From assembly GCA_963575745.1 (NCBI GenBank), contig CAUYUJ010018540.1, positions 31,867-95,866 on the forward strand: a DNA stretch of 64,000 bases, given 5' to 3'. The notes under the pieces were generated by a model. That model did not search any database, was not told the DNA's origin, and was given only the letters and a program-made list of their open reading frames with translations. The position numbers and the translations under genes are program-made. The DNA comes from Prorocentrum cordatum (lineage: Eukaryota; Sar; Dinophyceae; Prorocentrales; Prorocentraceae). Shown here piece by piece: positions 32,801 to 44,702 of the stretch; within the stretch, counting starts at the first letter, position 1; each line of letters begins with the position of its first letter.

Positions 32801-34113
32801 GTGGCTCTCCATCGAGCCCCCAGCGCCATCATCATGGATGTTCTTGTGAATGAGGTAGAACTCCTCAGGGGCACTGTCACGCGAGATGTTGCTCTCTTCG
32901 AAATGTTCTCAGGGTGCGGTGGATTCGCCTGTCAAATGCTTGCACTTGGTCACCGTGTCGCTACCTTTGAACGCAAAGACCGCCCTCTGTTCATGGACGC
33001 TTGTACCTTGCATGGAGCGATTTACGCTCTGTATTGCACGATGGCAGTCATCCCTTCAGGCACGATACATGTTGCCCCCCAGTGCTCGACGTGGTGGATC
33101 GGTGCTCGGAAACACACCTGCCGTGACCCCGCTGTCGACATCTACGGCGACAGCAGCCGCGTCGACGTGGCCGAGGCGAACTGGGTGATGCTATTTACGT
33201 GGGAAAGGGGGGTGGTGAGGATCGGTTGGTGGAGGGTAGCAGGAGGAGGAGGAGGAGAAGGAGCATGATGACAAGGAGACGAAACATGAGGAGTAGAAGG
33301 GTAGCGATGATGATGACGATGATGATGATGATGAACATGAGGAATAGAAGGATAATGGAAAATGAGGGTGGCGAACAGGGGGATCTGAGCGACACTGAGA
33401 GGGAATGCATATGATGAGCACACGACCGCTGGCAGATAACAAACGCCCAGGTTGAGCACATGCTGGAACCCCCTGACTTGCTGCCTGCCTCCAGCCTTCT
33501 GCAAAGCACTCCCCAATCCCTTTGCAAGGATATCGCAACTTGCTCTCCACTCCCGCTGGTCCTCTTACCACTTGTGTTCTGCCATCCCGCTCCTGCATCG
33601 TCGTCGCGTCGTTCGCTTCGACATGTCACGGGTGAGGGGAGGTGTTACTTGATGACCCTTGCCTGCATCAGGGGCGTTTTCGTGAGCCTGGAGCAGCCGC
33701 GCGCCTCTATGCTAATGAATACGCAGCAATTCAAAATGGCTGCTGCGATGTGTGGTTTGTCGCCCGTGGTAACCTTCCTAGGAGCGTTTGGCTCGCCGTC
33801 GCCCAAGCCCGTTCAGATCTGGACGAATTGGAACGCCACAGATCATATCAGGCGGACCAAGGGAGCTTCGGATCGGCGACTTGGCGGGTCGAAAATCAAG
33901 CTCGCGGTTGACCAGGCCCGTCGCACAAAAGCAAAACGTTCCGACGGCACCCAGTCTGGCTGGAAGGACGACCGTTGGGTTGGAGGCAAGAAGAGTCGCC
34001 AGGGCCCAAGCGAGAATTACCCCCTTGAGTTTTGCCACGCGCTGGCGCTCGCAGCGCAGCACTGCCTTTCTGAGTCTGCCAAAGTTGCAACTGCTGTTTC
34101 TTTGGATGCTTAA
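29804..34113 (+). CDS. Gene 3: transposase-like region joined to degenerate C5-methyltransferase-like domain
   Basis: Inferred exons 29804-31116, 31277-31873, 32459-32599, 32725-33183 and 33642-34113 (TAA). Phases agree and give 993 aa. Part 1 (residues 1-684) has a basic start, LYVDGIRYISQAAGR, paired cysteines (CACGC; CQFCEC; CHACEQH) and LAIDSLHTLYLG. From memory this matches a multicopy dinoflagellate family that looks transposon-derived. Part 2 has FEMFSGCGGFACQM (motif I-like, residue about 739), APQCSTWW (motif IV-like, about 801) and SLEQP (motif VI position, ENV expected, about 854). The PC of the catalytic loop is present as QC; activity is doubtful. Alternatively part 1 ends at TGA 32664-32666 and part 2 starts at the overlapping ATG 32663. 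The last intron (about 33184-33641) has no standard donor in the required phase, so its edges are uncertain. Confidence 0.55.
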
Positions 34114-34342
34114 GTATCCGCTACCCCGCTAAGTTTACTGATGTGGCGCTGCGGAGTGCTTCATCGCTGGCGGGTGTCGCGATGCTCCGTGCTCTCTCGT
34201 CAGACTACGATCAGGGCAACCGACTTCATGACACGAGGGGCAGGGACGTCGTTTCGGTGGGTGTGAGCGTGGCGTGTGCGTGGGGGGCGTCGATCAATGT
34301 CATGGTGCAAGGTCGGGGCGACGAAGGGGGCGAATTCGATGA

Positions 34343-34385
34343 CATTTCGACGCGACATCGACGCGACTAAATTGCATCGAAACCC
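34343..34385 (+). other. 3' motif after gene 3
   Basis: CATTTCGACGCGACATCGACG followed by CGACTAAATTGC, about 230 bp after the gene 3 stop. It is near-identical to the right arm at 28805-28835 and related to 23687-23722. Confidence 0.6.
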
Positions 34386-35573
34386 AGAAAGGCTCTGTCG
34401 AACCGCTACAACGTTATCTGCTACGTGAAGGGCAGCCAACTATATGGTTGCTGAGGTGACGACGACGCAACGTGGCCCGTCGAATTCAAGTTTAATGGAG
34501 AGAGCACGTGCTTAGGTTCGTTGCGTGCCGAGGCTATTTGTGTGTAAACATGAATGGCGTCATAACGATTCTTTGCGCAGCTGAAAGAAAGCGATGGAGT
34601 CGCTCATGGTTTCTCGCCCTCTGTTTGAGTTGAGAGCTTTTTCTCGATATGATCATCGTGCGCATCGGAAACGCATCGGCTGTGCATCCTTCCCGACGTG
34701 TACTTGGACCACATCGCGGATGCATCGGCGTGCGTTGTACAATACGGGTTAATGGCAACGTACCGCGTCGTCCTCCAGCACGTCGCTCCATATCTCCCTT
34801 CCCATCCGACTGGTCAGTTCCTTGCAATCTCACTACCTCCTGCCCTGCCAACTCCGTCGCCCCTCAACCTCCCCTGGCAAAGCAGAGCAAAGTGCAACGG
34901 CCGCCTCCGTTCGTGATCACATCCGAGACGTTCGGTGGCGGATTGGCGTACGGAGGTTAACCTCGCACGTGGAAGGCGTCGCGCTCGCCCTCTCGCGCAC
35001 TCGCCCTCTCCTCGCCAAGAGGTCAAGGGAGGTCGAGCGCGACGCCCGACGTGCGCAAGGCTGACCTCCGTCAGAGGGCTCGCGGCATAGCCCGCGCGTC
35101 GGAATGGGAGTATAGGAGAGGATTGGGAGCCAGGATGCGAGGGCTTCGAGGACAGTGGAAGGCTCGGATAGGAGGCGAGGGACAGAGGAGGGGGTGGTGG
35201 ACGGAGGATGGATGCCGCAGAGAGGGGGAGGGGCATGGCGAGCGTTTGGGGCTGGGAGGTTCAGCAACAGGATTGCGAGAGGAGGGGGAGGGTTATGACG
35301 ATCGGGAGGGTCGGAAGAGCGCACCTGAATAAAATTGGGCAGCCGTGGTAGATGAACGGTATACCGAAGATTTGGACGGGGAGGTGGAGAAATGAAGTGA
35401 CGGGGACGGGCGCGCAGAAGATGATGTCAAGTAGAGGTGGGACAAGGGGCGGGTGGAAGAGGAACATGGGGAGGGACTTTGGTTGAGGGAAGAGGCTCTG
35501 TATTTTTCCTGCATTTTCGGCCCAGCGGTTTGACCACTGACGCGATTCCAGAACGCTGTCTCGTCTTGTAGTG
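34386..35573. other. Spacer; one possible exon
   Basis: A plus frame from 34698 reads MYLDHIADASACVVQYGLMA and then TYRVVLQHVAPYLPSH, and could be an exon, but I found no partner. The rest is mixed and purine-rich. It ends with a pyrimidine tract and TAG two bases before the gene 4 ATG, a plausible trans-splice acceptor. Confidence 0.35.
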
Positions 35574-36379
35574 ATGGAGCCGCAGTATACTGCTCCTGGT
35601 GGAGGCTGGGAGCCGGACGATCAGCCCGCTCCCGATCCGTACGGCGAAGTCTGGGGGTTAGACGACGAGGTCGCTGTCGAGGAGAGGATTACGAACGAAG
35701 AGGCCATGACGATCATCCGCGCCAGGGCTCGGAGCAATGTGCAGGGCTGGCTGCGCATGGGCATGGGGCTTCCGCCCCCTCCAGGGTCCCCTCATCACTA
35801 AATTGACAGAATCGCTTGATAGGAGTTGTCTGGATCTGGCCACTTGGCGAGGGTCCAGCCAATTCCCATCGGGACGCGGGGGTGGGGGTGTACAAATGCC
35901 CAGGATGCTGGCTGGACCTCCTCTCGTCGGGCCGCCTCCGTCGAAAGCGAGGACAACAGGGCCGCTTGACGTCCACCCGACGGGCCCGACGGGCCTCCCG
36001 AAAGCGTTCACCGTCGGCCAGGCCTTGGCAGCCAGCATGGACACGGGCATGTGAATGGGCCCTTGTTCCCGACCGCCATCCCCTCACCCCCTCCAGTTTC
36101 CAGTTTCGAAACGGTCCGTCGCAAGGGGACCTGGATCCACATGGGCGTCTGCTTCTCCGTTCAGACCTCGAACGCACGTTGGATGAGGTTTCTGACAGCG
36201 TCGAGACCAGTTCTGAGGACGGCGGCGCCCTTGCCGCGAGCCAGCGCGCGCAGACGAGCAACAGCAGCCACGTGCAGGCCCCTGCAGCAAGCCAGCCGAG
36301 CCAGCGTGAGCAGCAGACCAGCCACGCGCCACAGGAGCAGCCGCCTCCGAACGCGGCCAAGGAGCCTGAGCCAGCCTAG
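35574..36379 (+). CDS. Gene 4: 201-aa Pro/Gln-rich protein, three exons
   Basis: Inferred exons 35574-35785, 35904-36021 and 36104-36379 (TAG); phases match and total 202 codons. Exon 1 is acidic with GWEPDDQPAPDPYGEVWGLD and NEEAMTIIRARARSNVQGWL. Exon 2 is Pro-rich. Exon 3 holds SDLERTLDEVSDSVETSSED and a Gln/Ala/Ser-rich low-complexity tail (SQREQQTSHAPQEQPPP). No domain is recognised. The first intron is GT-AG; the second uses a GC donor and its acceptor could be six bases earlier. Likely a disordered protein. It is the last gene of the plus block before the convergent switch. Confidence 0.5.
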
Positions 36380-37840
36380 ACTGCCAGCCAAAGGTAGACT
36401 TCGATGAGGGGTGGGATCACGATGAAGACAAGGGGGGACAGACGGAACAGAGTCGAAGCATTGCTGTGCGCCAGGTCTGCTTAGGTCCCTCTGCAGCCAG
36501 CGGATGCTTGGATGCCCGCTGGGTCGAGGTTCCCCGTCAGTGGTGAAAAAATATGTCGGCAGCATGCCGTTTGCTGCAACGGTGGGATGGCTCAGGGAGG
36601 GAGGGAAGGGGGGAAGAGGGAGGGAAAGATGAGGAGGAAGGGAAGGGAGGGGAGGAGGGAGGGAAGGAGGGAGGGAAGGAGGGAGAGGGCCAGACAAACA
36701 CACGACAGACACACACGACTCAAGAGAGAAATATGAAACTATAGAGTGAATAAGGAGGGATAAGCCAAAAGCGAAATACATTACCACGGAGATAACGCAA
36801 TGGAGATGAACCGCAACAGTAGAGCGACAAAACACAGACAGCAAACATACTGTCATCAATCTCCTATTTCCTCGTCCTCCTGCTTCTCAGATTTCCTCGG
36901 GAAACACGTTCCTGCGGCCGAGAGCAGAAACGGGCGATGAGGCCAAGGGCGAAAACGATGAGCTAGAGTGCGCAGAAAATGAAGAGACGACGACGATGAA
37001 GATGTGACGGGACGAACGGCAGAAGACGGGACGATGTTACAAACATGAGGGAAGAGGGGTTAGGTGAGGAGGGAGCGGAAGGAGGTGATGAAAAGAAGGG
37101 CACGACTACCACGACGGCGACAAAGATGCCTCATTTCGGTGGCCACAGCGGTTGGAACGTGGTCATGATTATTTTTCCCCTCCTCCTCCTCCTCCTCCAC
37201 CTCCTCCTCCTCCTCCTCCTCCTCCTCCTCCTCCTCCTCCTCCTTCTCTTCTCCTCCTTCTTATTCATCGTATCCGTACGTTCGCGCTTCGCGCAATGCA
37301 CGTATTTCCCGTCTGCGGTCGCCAAGCCTTCTGTTTTGGCCGCTTCCGTGTGCGCGAGGGCGTTCTCGTATACGCGGGACGTACCTGCTGATGCTGCTGG
37401 TGTTACTGCTGTTGCTGTTGCTGCTGCGGGGGTCGGCTGGCGTTGCTCCTGCTGCTGCTGCTGCTGCTGCTCCGCTCTGCTGGCGGGTTCCCTCCAAACG
37501 TGCAGCCCGCTCCTCCTTGCTTTCTCGGCGTTCGTCCCCTAGACGCCCGCGCGCGGCGAAGTGCCGAAACAATGTTGAACAACATGTGCTACTGATGTTC
37601 GCCATCGTCGCCGTCGGCGTCGTCGGCGCCACTTTCCCCGTTGCAGTCGTCGCCCTGTCGCCAACGCGAGGAGGAAGGGAGGAGGGAGGGAGACGGAGGA
37701 GGAAAAGGAACCCGAGGAGGAGGAGGAAGAGGACGAGGATGAAAATGAGAAGGAAGAGTGGGAGTGACGTTTTTTTTTTTTTTATAGTAAACGGGCGCTA
37801 CCACATCAATATTCATGCGGACGTGCAAAAAATACATTAG
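36380..37840. other. Convergent spacer with simple repeats
   Basis: GGGA repeats (36590-36700), a CTC/CCT tract (37175-37260) and a GCTGCT tract (37390-37480). A minus frame 37632-37261 is Ala-rich and another is Gln-rich; both are likely by-products of the triplet repeat. No gene called. A T14 run starts near 37770. Confidence 0.4.
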
Positions 37841-37844
37841 CATA

Positions 37845-37925
37845 AAACGTGTTATCAAACGTATATTATGTTATCAAACGAATTTGATAACAACATGCTA
37901 TGTCATCATGTTGTCAGAATTTGAT
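37845..37925. repeat. GTTATCA hairpin at convergent strand switch
   Basis: GTTATCAAA-CGAA-TTTGATAAC (stem 9 bp) with two more GTTATCAAACG copies just upstream and GTTGTCAGA after it. It lies at the 3' end of the minus-strand transposase-like gene and could be that element's terminal repeat. The mate at 19549-19630 suggests a dispersed element. Confidence 0.65.
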
Positions 37926-40900
37926 GTTGGCGCACCTCTGGGTAGGCCCAGTCTGGCCAGCGCCCGTAGGCGTGCTTTCACGAACTCCTTCCCCAATGCG
38001 TTCTTGCCCTCGCCAGAATCCGCCGCTGTCATGCGCTCTGGGATCAAGGCCGCCGCTTCCAAGCGCTCCCTCAGCTCCTTTTTGGCGTTCCTGAGCTGGG
38101 CTCTGGTTTCTGCCGCAGCGGCTGCGGTTTGCTTGCAGCGTTGCTCGGCGACCCGCCGACGTGCATTTTGCGCCATCACAGCGTCGCGCCGCTTCTTCAT
38201 CATGCGGCGTTCGCGGGCCTGCTTCGCCTGCGTCGCCCGCTCCAAGACGGCGTTGGCCTTGCCATGTTTGCTTGGTTTTGCGCCCGCGGCAATGGCTCGG
38301 TCCAAATCGCGGAGCCGCCGCTCGGCCGCCCATGCGACAAGTTGCATGCGCAATCCTTGCGCTGCTGCGAGGATGCCTTGCACGGAATCTCTATCTTTGC
38401 AAAACTTATGGGCGTGATCCAAGCCGCCGGCCCGCTGGCGCTGGCAGAGAGCGCGTGCGATGACATCTTGCACGGCCCACCTGCCATCTCCACCCGTTTC
38501 CCGCTCCTGGGGGCTGGCAGACAGGCGAAAGCCCTTCGGCGTCCGCTTTGTCCACCGTCGGAGGTGCAATTGCGATGGCCTCGGCGGCCGCGTCTGTTAC
38601 TGGGGCGGCCTGGTCGAGGATTGCAACATCAAGTCCACTTCACTACACGTCGCCGCCGCGCCCTATGAAATAACAAGACGAAGCCTCTGGTCCGACAAAG
38701 ACGTGACGCGCGCTCGTCCAAATGGGCACTGTACGCGTCCAAATACAATGTGCGGTAGTCGCCGAGACGAGCCCGCTCGTCACTCCACACTAGTAAAACT
38801 TTCTCCAAGAAGCGTAAGACATGCTCCGTGCGGTAGCTGCCCTTCGGGCCCACGGTCGCCGCGACGGCCGGGTCCCGGGGCAACGACAGCGTCCTCCGAA
38901 TATTGCTTCTCTCCTCGAATTGGCCGCTTTTGAACATGATCTCCATGGGGATGCGCGAGGGGTCGGCCGCCATAGCCGCCGAAGACGTGACAGTCGTCAT
39001 CAGCGAGATCCTTTCCCTTGTGTGGGCATGGTCTTCTTTCAGTGCGACGGTGGGCGCGCGCGCTATTTCCAACGCCCCCTTACATTTCGACCCAGCTTCG
39101 TTGCGGTGTATCCCTTTTTGGTCCATTCCCCAGATCTCCAAGTCATGGCCCAAACACTCGATGGCCCAAAGCCTCACCCTCAGGTCGTTCATCCACATGG
39201 CGGTGAGCCGCCCCGCAAGCACAGCCCTGGAACACCTGCACCGTCGGTTCGGCTTGCGGAGCCGAACGCCGCGGCCACGGCGCCATCTCCAAAGCCATTG
39301 GTGACCGGCTGCACCGTCCAGCTTCGGCATGCTCGCGCAGCAACTCCCACGGGCAGCAGCCCGCGCTATGTCTGCGGCAAGCGACCGAGCCTTGCGATGC
39401 ACAAGGCCCGGCGGCATGTAACTTTTCACTGAGGCTCTGCAGTCGACAAACCAATCCCGTAGCAGGTCCGAAAGAGGCCCGCCTGTACTCGCGGCCGCCG
39501 CGAAACCAGACGTCCTCTGGCGTTTGCGCTTCCCTCTGGCAAGCGCCGCGCGGCCGCCGAAACGGGCGCGCCGTGGCGACGTCCAGGGGCGCGCGGCCCC
39601 TTGCTCCCAGACGCGAGCTTCGCAGCGCGGGCCGCCCGCGTGCGATCGTTCTTCGGCGCGAGCTTGTCGCATCGACGAAGACTTGTACAGAGCGGGGGCG
39701 TCGACCTACAGCCTGCGGGGCTGCTCCGCCAGTCCAAACACGCGCGTCCGAGAGCCGGTTTGGCAGCTAGGGTTGCCCGCGGGCGCTGTGGAATGGCCGC
39801 TGTTGGATCGTTGGACCGCCTCCTCTTGTAGCCCCGCTTCCTGGCCAGCGCCCCTTCCGAAGATTCGGCGCCGCCCGCTTTCCCCCGCCGCCTCTTCGCC
39901 AACATCCGCGCATCATAACTGCGACATATACCCCCAACTTCACTCGGCGGGAGGCAAGCAACAAACGCCTCAAAAGTCCGCGGAGGCTGAGTCGCGCTTT
40001 CCTACCCAAGCCACGCCGCCGAGGCCCCGCCCGCCAACGCGCTGGCATCTTCAGAGAGGGCTCCGCGTGCTTCGGTGCCCGCCGAAACAGATGTCTTGCA
40101 GCGAGGCACGACAGAACCCGCCGAAACAAGAGGTCGCCGCGATTCGGAGCCAGCCGCATCCGCAAGAGACGCTGCGGAAAGGGCGGCCTCCAACAGAGCC
40201 GCCGACGCGTCGGCCTCTGCGGATGGCAGCGGGAATTCGGGAACAGCCGGAACTGGGCCTGAAGCTGGCGGCGGCGCTGGTAACACCTCCCCGCATTTGT
40301 GAAAAAACGCCCTGCCATTCAGGATCGTCCGCGTTGCCCTTCAGGGATTCGCGCAGCGCTGCCCGCAGGGTTCGGCGCGCAGTGAGATGCCTAGGCCAAC
40401 CTAGAAGCTTACACATAGTGTCCAGCCTGCAACCGCCGTCGGCGACCGTCTGAACAATGCCGTATCCTGCGGCCATCGCCGCCGCAACGGCGCCGCGGGG
40501 CCCGCTGCGTTGGCCGCCTGCTTCGGCGGCGCGGCCGCCCCCGAAATGGGCTGCCGGGCGCGGCCCGCCGAGGCCGGCGGCGGGCGCGCCGACCATGAAG
40601 TGGGACGCATTCAACGTGCTCCCCCCGTCCTCGTTAACCCCCCAGCGCGCCTCGAGATCCGCCGCAGCCGTCGCCACGACGCACGGCGCGTCGACGCTGG
40701 GTGCTGGTAGCGAGCGCAGCGGAGACACAGAAGACGCGAGCCACTCCACCAAGTCCTGCGTAGCCGACCCGAACATCATCGAGCGTCGCTGCCCAGTGAT
40801 CTCCCTGAAATGGAGCGATTCGACCAGACCAATGAGGGATCGGTCGCGGAAAACCTCGTCCGCGCGAGCTCTGATGAAAACCGCAGTCTCGGTCATGATG

Positions 40901-41031
40901 GCTAACCGCCGCCGAAGCGGCGAAACGCCAGCGAATCTTGTGGAGCCGCCGTCGCGCGAGCGAGGCGCTGGCGCGCCAACTGTTTCTAGTTTGATCTGAA
41001 ACGGCTGCGCGGTGGACCCCCAGAATGTCAC
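37898..41031 (-). pseudogene. DDE-transposase-like gene, broken
   Basis: The N-terminal part (40896-40310) includes TETAVFIRARADEVFRDRSL and VADGGCRLDTMCKLLGWP, an OTU-like D-G-x-C pattern. The central part (39905-39600) has ALGRACLDWRSSPAG. The DDE-like core (39500-38680) has VRLRKPNRRCRCSR, WGMDQKGIHRNEAGS (first acid), PKGSYRTEHVLRFLEKVL and LYLDAYSAHL (second acid). A Lys/Ala/Arg-rich helical tail (38560-37898) follows. The order matches, from memory, a family very abundant in dinoflagellate genomes. The frame changes near an A6 run (40302-40307), near a CCGAAA palindrome (39548-39563) and near 38670, so one intact protein cannot be read. Introns could explain some shifts. Probably a dead mobile element. 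Confidence 0.6.
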
Positions 41032-41039
41032 TCATTTGC

Positions 41040-42735
41040 GCGGGTGTCCACGCGGACCCGAGCTATGGAACTGCGACAAGCAAGCGCTGCAATGACGTGG
41101 ATCTACGCGCGTTATCCTGCCGCTAAAGCTAACGGCGAAAGGCCCGAGACATCCGCAAAGCACGCGAATGAGATGCGCAAATGGGAAATTCACCACGCGG
41201 CCGCTTCGCTCGGAGCTCTCGGCGACCCCCCTGCGCAAATGCACGGCGCCGGAATAGGGCCGCGGTTTCTAAAGAAAAATAAAGCAGGAAGGCGGGGGAG
41301 CAGAATGGGGGAGGAGGGAACAGCACGGAGGAGGAGAGGACCAGTGTCGGGGGGGGGAGGAATAGCGCATGACGGGCGCCTGGCTGGGCCGCGATCGGCT
41401 CGGGAAGAGGCAATCGTCCTTCAGGCTACGTACTCTGGGAGCGTATCTACAAATACATATATATATATATATGTATGTATAGATAGACATAAACATGTAT
41501 ATCTACATATGAATGCATGTACCACATATCGAGTATACGTACATATATATATATATATATATATGTATTTCTTACCGCCTCGTCTCCCATATACACGCAT
41601 GTATAGTTGTGCATCTGCGTCTGTACACCTACCCGATGTATGCATATATATATATGTGTATATATACATATATTTATGTGTGCGAACATATTTGTGCATG
41701 CGTGTGCACGTGTCCACCACATGGGGTCTCCAAACAACAGGCACCAGATATCCTCCGCCCCCCCCCCCCCCCGAACCGCTGCCCTCCCTCGGGGGTGCCC
41801 GCGGCAGCCCCGCAGGGCCATGCCGCGCGCTGCCCGCGACCCGACCCCCGGCGCGACCGCCAGCGGGCCCAAACAAAACACGCAGGCCGTAGCGGCCCGC
41901 TGGGGTGGGAAGGGTGGCCCCGCCGCCGTGCCGCTCCACGGCCGCCGCTTTGGCTCGGCGGCGGGGCCCGCGGGTCTGGCGGGCCGGCGCAGTTGCCATT
42001 GCATGAGGCCCCCCCCCCGCCTCCGCCATAACCCCCAAACCAACAAGCAACGCGCGGCGTATCATAGCATGGCGGGCGTTAGTGCGCCACCGCAGTAGAT
42101 GCGAGGATAGCTGCTGAGGTATGTGTAAGTGCACTTTGCTCGGATCTGCTCGCTTTTCCTGCGCGGATACCCGCGCGCGATGCCTGCGCTGGCCGCCGCG
42201 CTACGCGCGGCCGCGCGTTTCCCTGGAAGTGCCTTTTTGTCTCCACTTCCGATCCAGCATCTTCTAATCCGCGCGCCCTTCGACATGCCAGCCGACACCT
42301 CATAGAACAGCCAGCGCGCCGACGAGAGTGCGGTCGCACATGCGTGGCCGTGCACTGGGGCGCGGGCACGGCCGCGCATGCGTGGCCGTAGACGCCCCCC
42401 CCCCCCCGCCCCCCCGTGGAAGGATGGCGCCCCCGTGGACGCGCGCGCGGTCGCACATGCGTGGCCGCGCACTGGGGCGCGGGCACGGCCTCGCGGGCGC
42501 GGCAGTCAACGCGGCGCGCAGCAGTCAAAGCCTAAGTCTATTCATTCCGAAGTCGCCGACTGGCAACTCAGATCAGGCGCGGCCGCCGCGACGACCGAGC
42601 GCGGCTCCAAGCCGCGCCTTGGGTGGCCGCCGTCGCGCATCATCCAGCGACGACCGCGCGCGCGGCCGCAGACGCTGCCCCTGAGGCAACCGTGGCCGCC
42701 GAAGCGGCCAACTGGGCCGAGACGTGGCCCCGCGC
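41040..42735. other. Spacer with AT microsatellite and GC-rich tandem motifs
   Basis: An ATAT/ATGT microsatellite fills 41450-41720 within otherwise GC-rich DNA. From 42325 to 42520 the phrase CGGTCGCACATGCGTGGCCG and close variants repeats four or five times. No exon supported. Confidence 0.5.
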
Positions 42736-44702
42736 TCAGTGCCCCTCGCCTTGTGCGACGAGCTTGCGCGCGTCGACGGGTTTAGGTCGCGGGGCCACCT
42801 TAACGGCTTCCCGAGCGGGCCTGTGCAGAGCCAGCACCCCGCCCGCCTCTAGAGGCCGCTTGTTGGTCAGCACTGGAATCCCTACGCGGCGCGCGGCCCC
42901 TGCCGACGCATCGGCCAATTGGGCTCGGTCGCCGGCCGCGGGCCGCGCAAGAGCGGGCGCCAGACCCGCTTTCAGGAGCTCTTCTTTCGCCGCGCTGGCA
43001 GGCGTGCCAGCGGACTTGGCGGCGGGCTTGCCTGGGTGGGAAGGCGGGCGCGCGCCGGCCGAACCCGCCGAGACGGGTGGCGAACGCGCCCCTGGTTGAG
43101 CCGCCGAAGCGGCTGGCTGGCGCGACGCGGCTGGGGCCGTCGAAACGGCGCCTAAGACTGCCCCGTTCGAGGCTGTTCCCGCGCGCCCGTCATGCTCAGC
43201 CACTGCGACAGCACCCGCAGTCACCCAAGTAACTTCCATGTTCGCCAGGGCACTGTCCTCCTTGCCCACAACCGAGAAAAACTGACATTGGTATCCTTTT
43301 ATGTTGGCATTCAAAATCTGAAATCTACCAGGCGGTACCCCTGCTGGGGAAGTGTGGATCTTGGCCGGCATTCCTGGGATCCGCTGGCCTTTCTCTTTTT
43401 TCCGCGCCACCTCGTCTTCGCTGAAGAACATAAGTTTGGTAGATTCGGGCGGCGGCATCAGGGCCCCAGCTGGCGCTGCGCATGTGGTCATGGCGCACTT
43501 CCCGGGCCGAGCCCCGGCATCTACCATCTGGGCGCATGGGGCCTTGGCGGCCGAGACTTCGCGTGCAGCGATGGCAAGGAGACCGTTCACCGCCGAAACG
43601 GCATTGGTCTCCAGCTCGCCTGACGCGGGGCGGTCTGGCCACCCGCCTGTCGGCCGCGGCTGCTGCAGAGCAGGAGTGGCTGCCAGAGAGCTCTTCGCTG
43701 CGAAGGCCCCCCAGGGCGTCGTCTGCGCCCCCCCCCCCCCCCTCTCCCGATCGCGGAGTCAGCGCTACGTGAGCGCGGTGTTCTGCGTCTTTGAAAGCTC
43801 TCGAAGCCCGCTGCGCCGTTCGCGGCGCCCTAGGGGCGCTGGACGAGCAAACGCGACGCGAAGGTGCCCAGACATTAGGGCACCGCGGGTCGGCCCAAAA
43901 ACAAGGGCACGAACGCGCCCTCGAACTGTGGCGATGCGGGGAGCTGGGGCGCGAACGCGCCCCGACACTGTGGCGCCGCGGGTAGCTGGGGCACGAGCGC
44001 GCCCCATCTTCGGGGCTGCGCAAAACGCTGGGGCACGAACGTGCCCCAACATCGTGGCACCGCGGGCGGCTGGGGCACGAACGCGCTGTTGGGCTGGAAA
44101 AAACACCGGGGCACGAGCGTGTCCCGCGAGGGTGTTCGCGGGCCCAAGCTGCTGGGCAGGAAAAAGGACTGGGGTGCGAACTTGTGCCGACGGGGTCAGC
44201 GCGGGAGTTGTGGCTCTCTCTGTTTTCCCCCGCTCTGTCTATCCCATCTTCGTCTTTCTCTCTCCCTCTCTCTTTCCCTCGCTCTCCCTCTCTCTCTGTC
44301 TCTTTCCTGCTCTCTCCCTCTTTCCTCGCTTCCCCCACACCCCCCCCCCCCCCCCCGCCGACGGCGCCGCGACTCCGGGTTTGCCGCGGGCCCCCGCATT
44401 GCAAAGACCTGCTGGAGCCCCCCACCCAAGCACACCTCGGAACCACAATCGCACCCAGCCTGGCGAAGAACAGCGATCGGGTCGCCAGACGCCTCCTCCA
44501 AAGGCAGGCACGCCACCCCCTGCTGACCCGCCGAGACGGCTGCAGAATCATGGGCGGAGGCGCCAGCCTCCTTCTTCTTGTCCTCGAGAAGCGGCCCCCA
44601 GCACTCGCGGAAGGGACCGGGGTCGACGTCGGGATATAGCTCGGATAGCTTTTGCGCGAACTGCATGGCGAGCTCCTGTCCGACATCCCCGCGGGAGTGC
44701 AT
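42736..44702 (-). CDS. Ala-rich protein of unknown function, two exons
   Basis: Minus strand. Exon 1 starts with ATG at 44702 (HSRGDVGQELAMQFAQKLSE, LYPDVDPGPFRECWGPLL) and ends at 44436 or 44409; both sites leave phase 0. Exon 2 is 43722-42736, also phase 0, giving about 417-426 aa. It contains a folded-looking block (STKLMFFSEDEVARKKEKGQ, GRFQILNANIKGYQCQFFSV, DSALANMEVTWVTAG) followed by an Ala/Pro/Gly-rich tail with several CCGAAA-type palindromes read as AVSAV, PVSAG or AASAA. The intron carries a CT microsatellite and a hairpin satellite (43885-44195). No family recognised. Confidence 0.55.
43885..44195 (+). repeat. Hairpin satellite related to the 82-bp arrays
   Basis: Seven cores of the GGGGCAC-GAAC-GCGCCCC type (variants GGGGCGCGAACGCGCCCC and GGGGCACGAGCGTGTCCC) at roughly 40-bp spacing. 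The core matches arrays at 13.9-17.1 kb but the spacers differ. It lies within the intron of the minus-strand gene. Confidence 0.85.

Noticed and set aside
37261-37632. Poly-Ala/poly-Gln minus-strand gene
   Set aside because: The open frames depend on a GCTGCT triplet tract and lack splice or start context.
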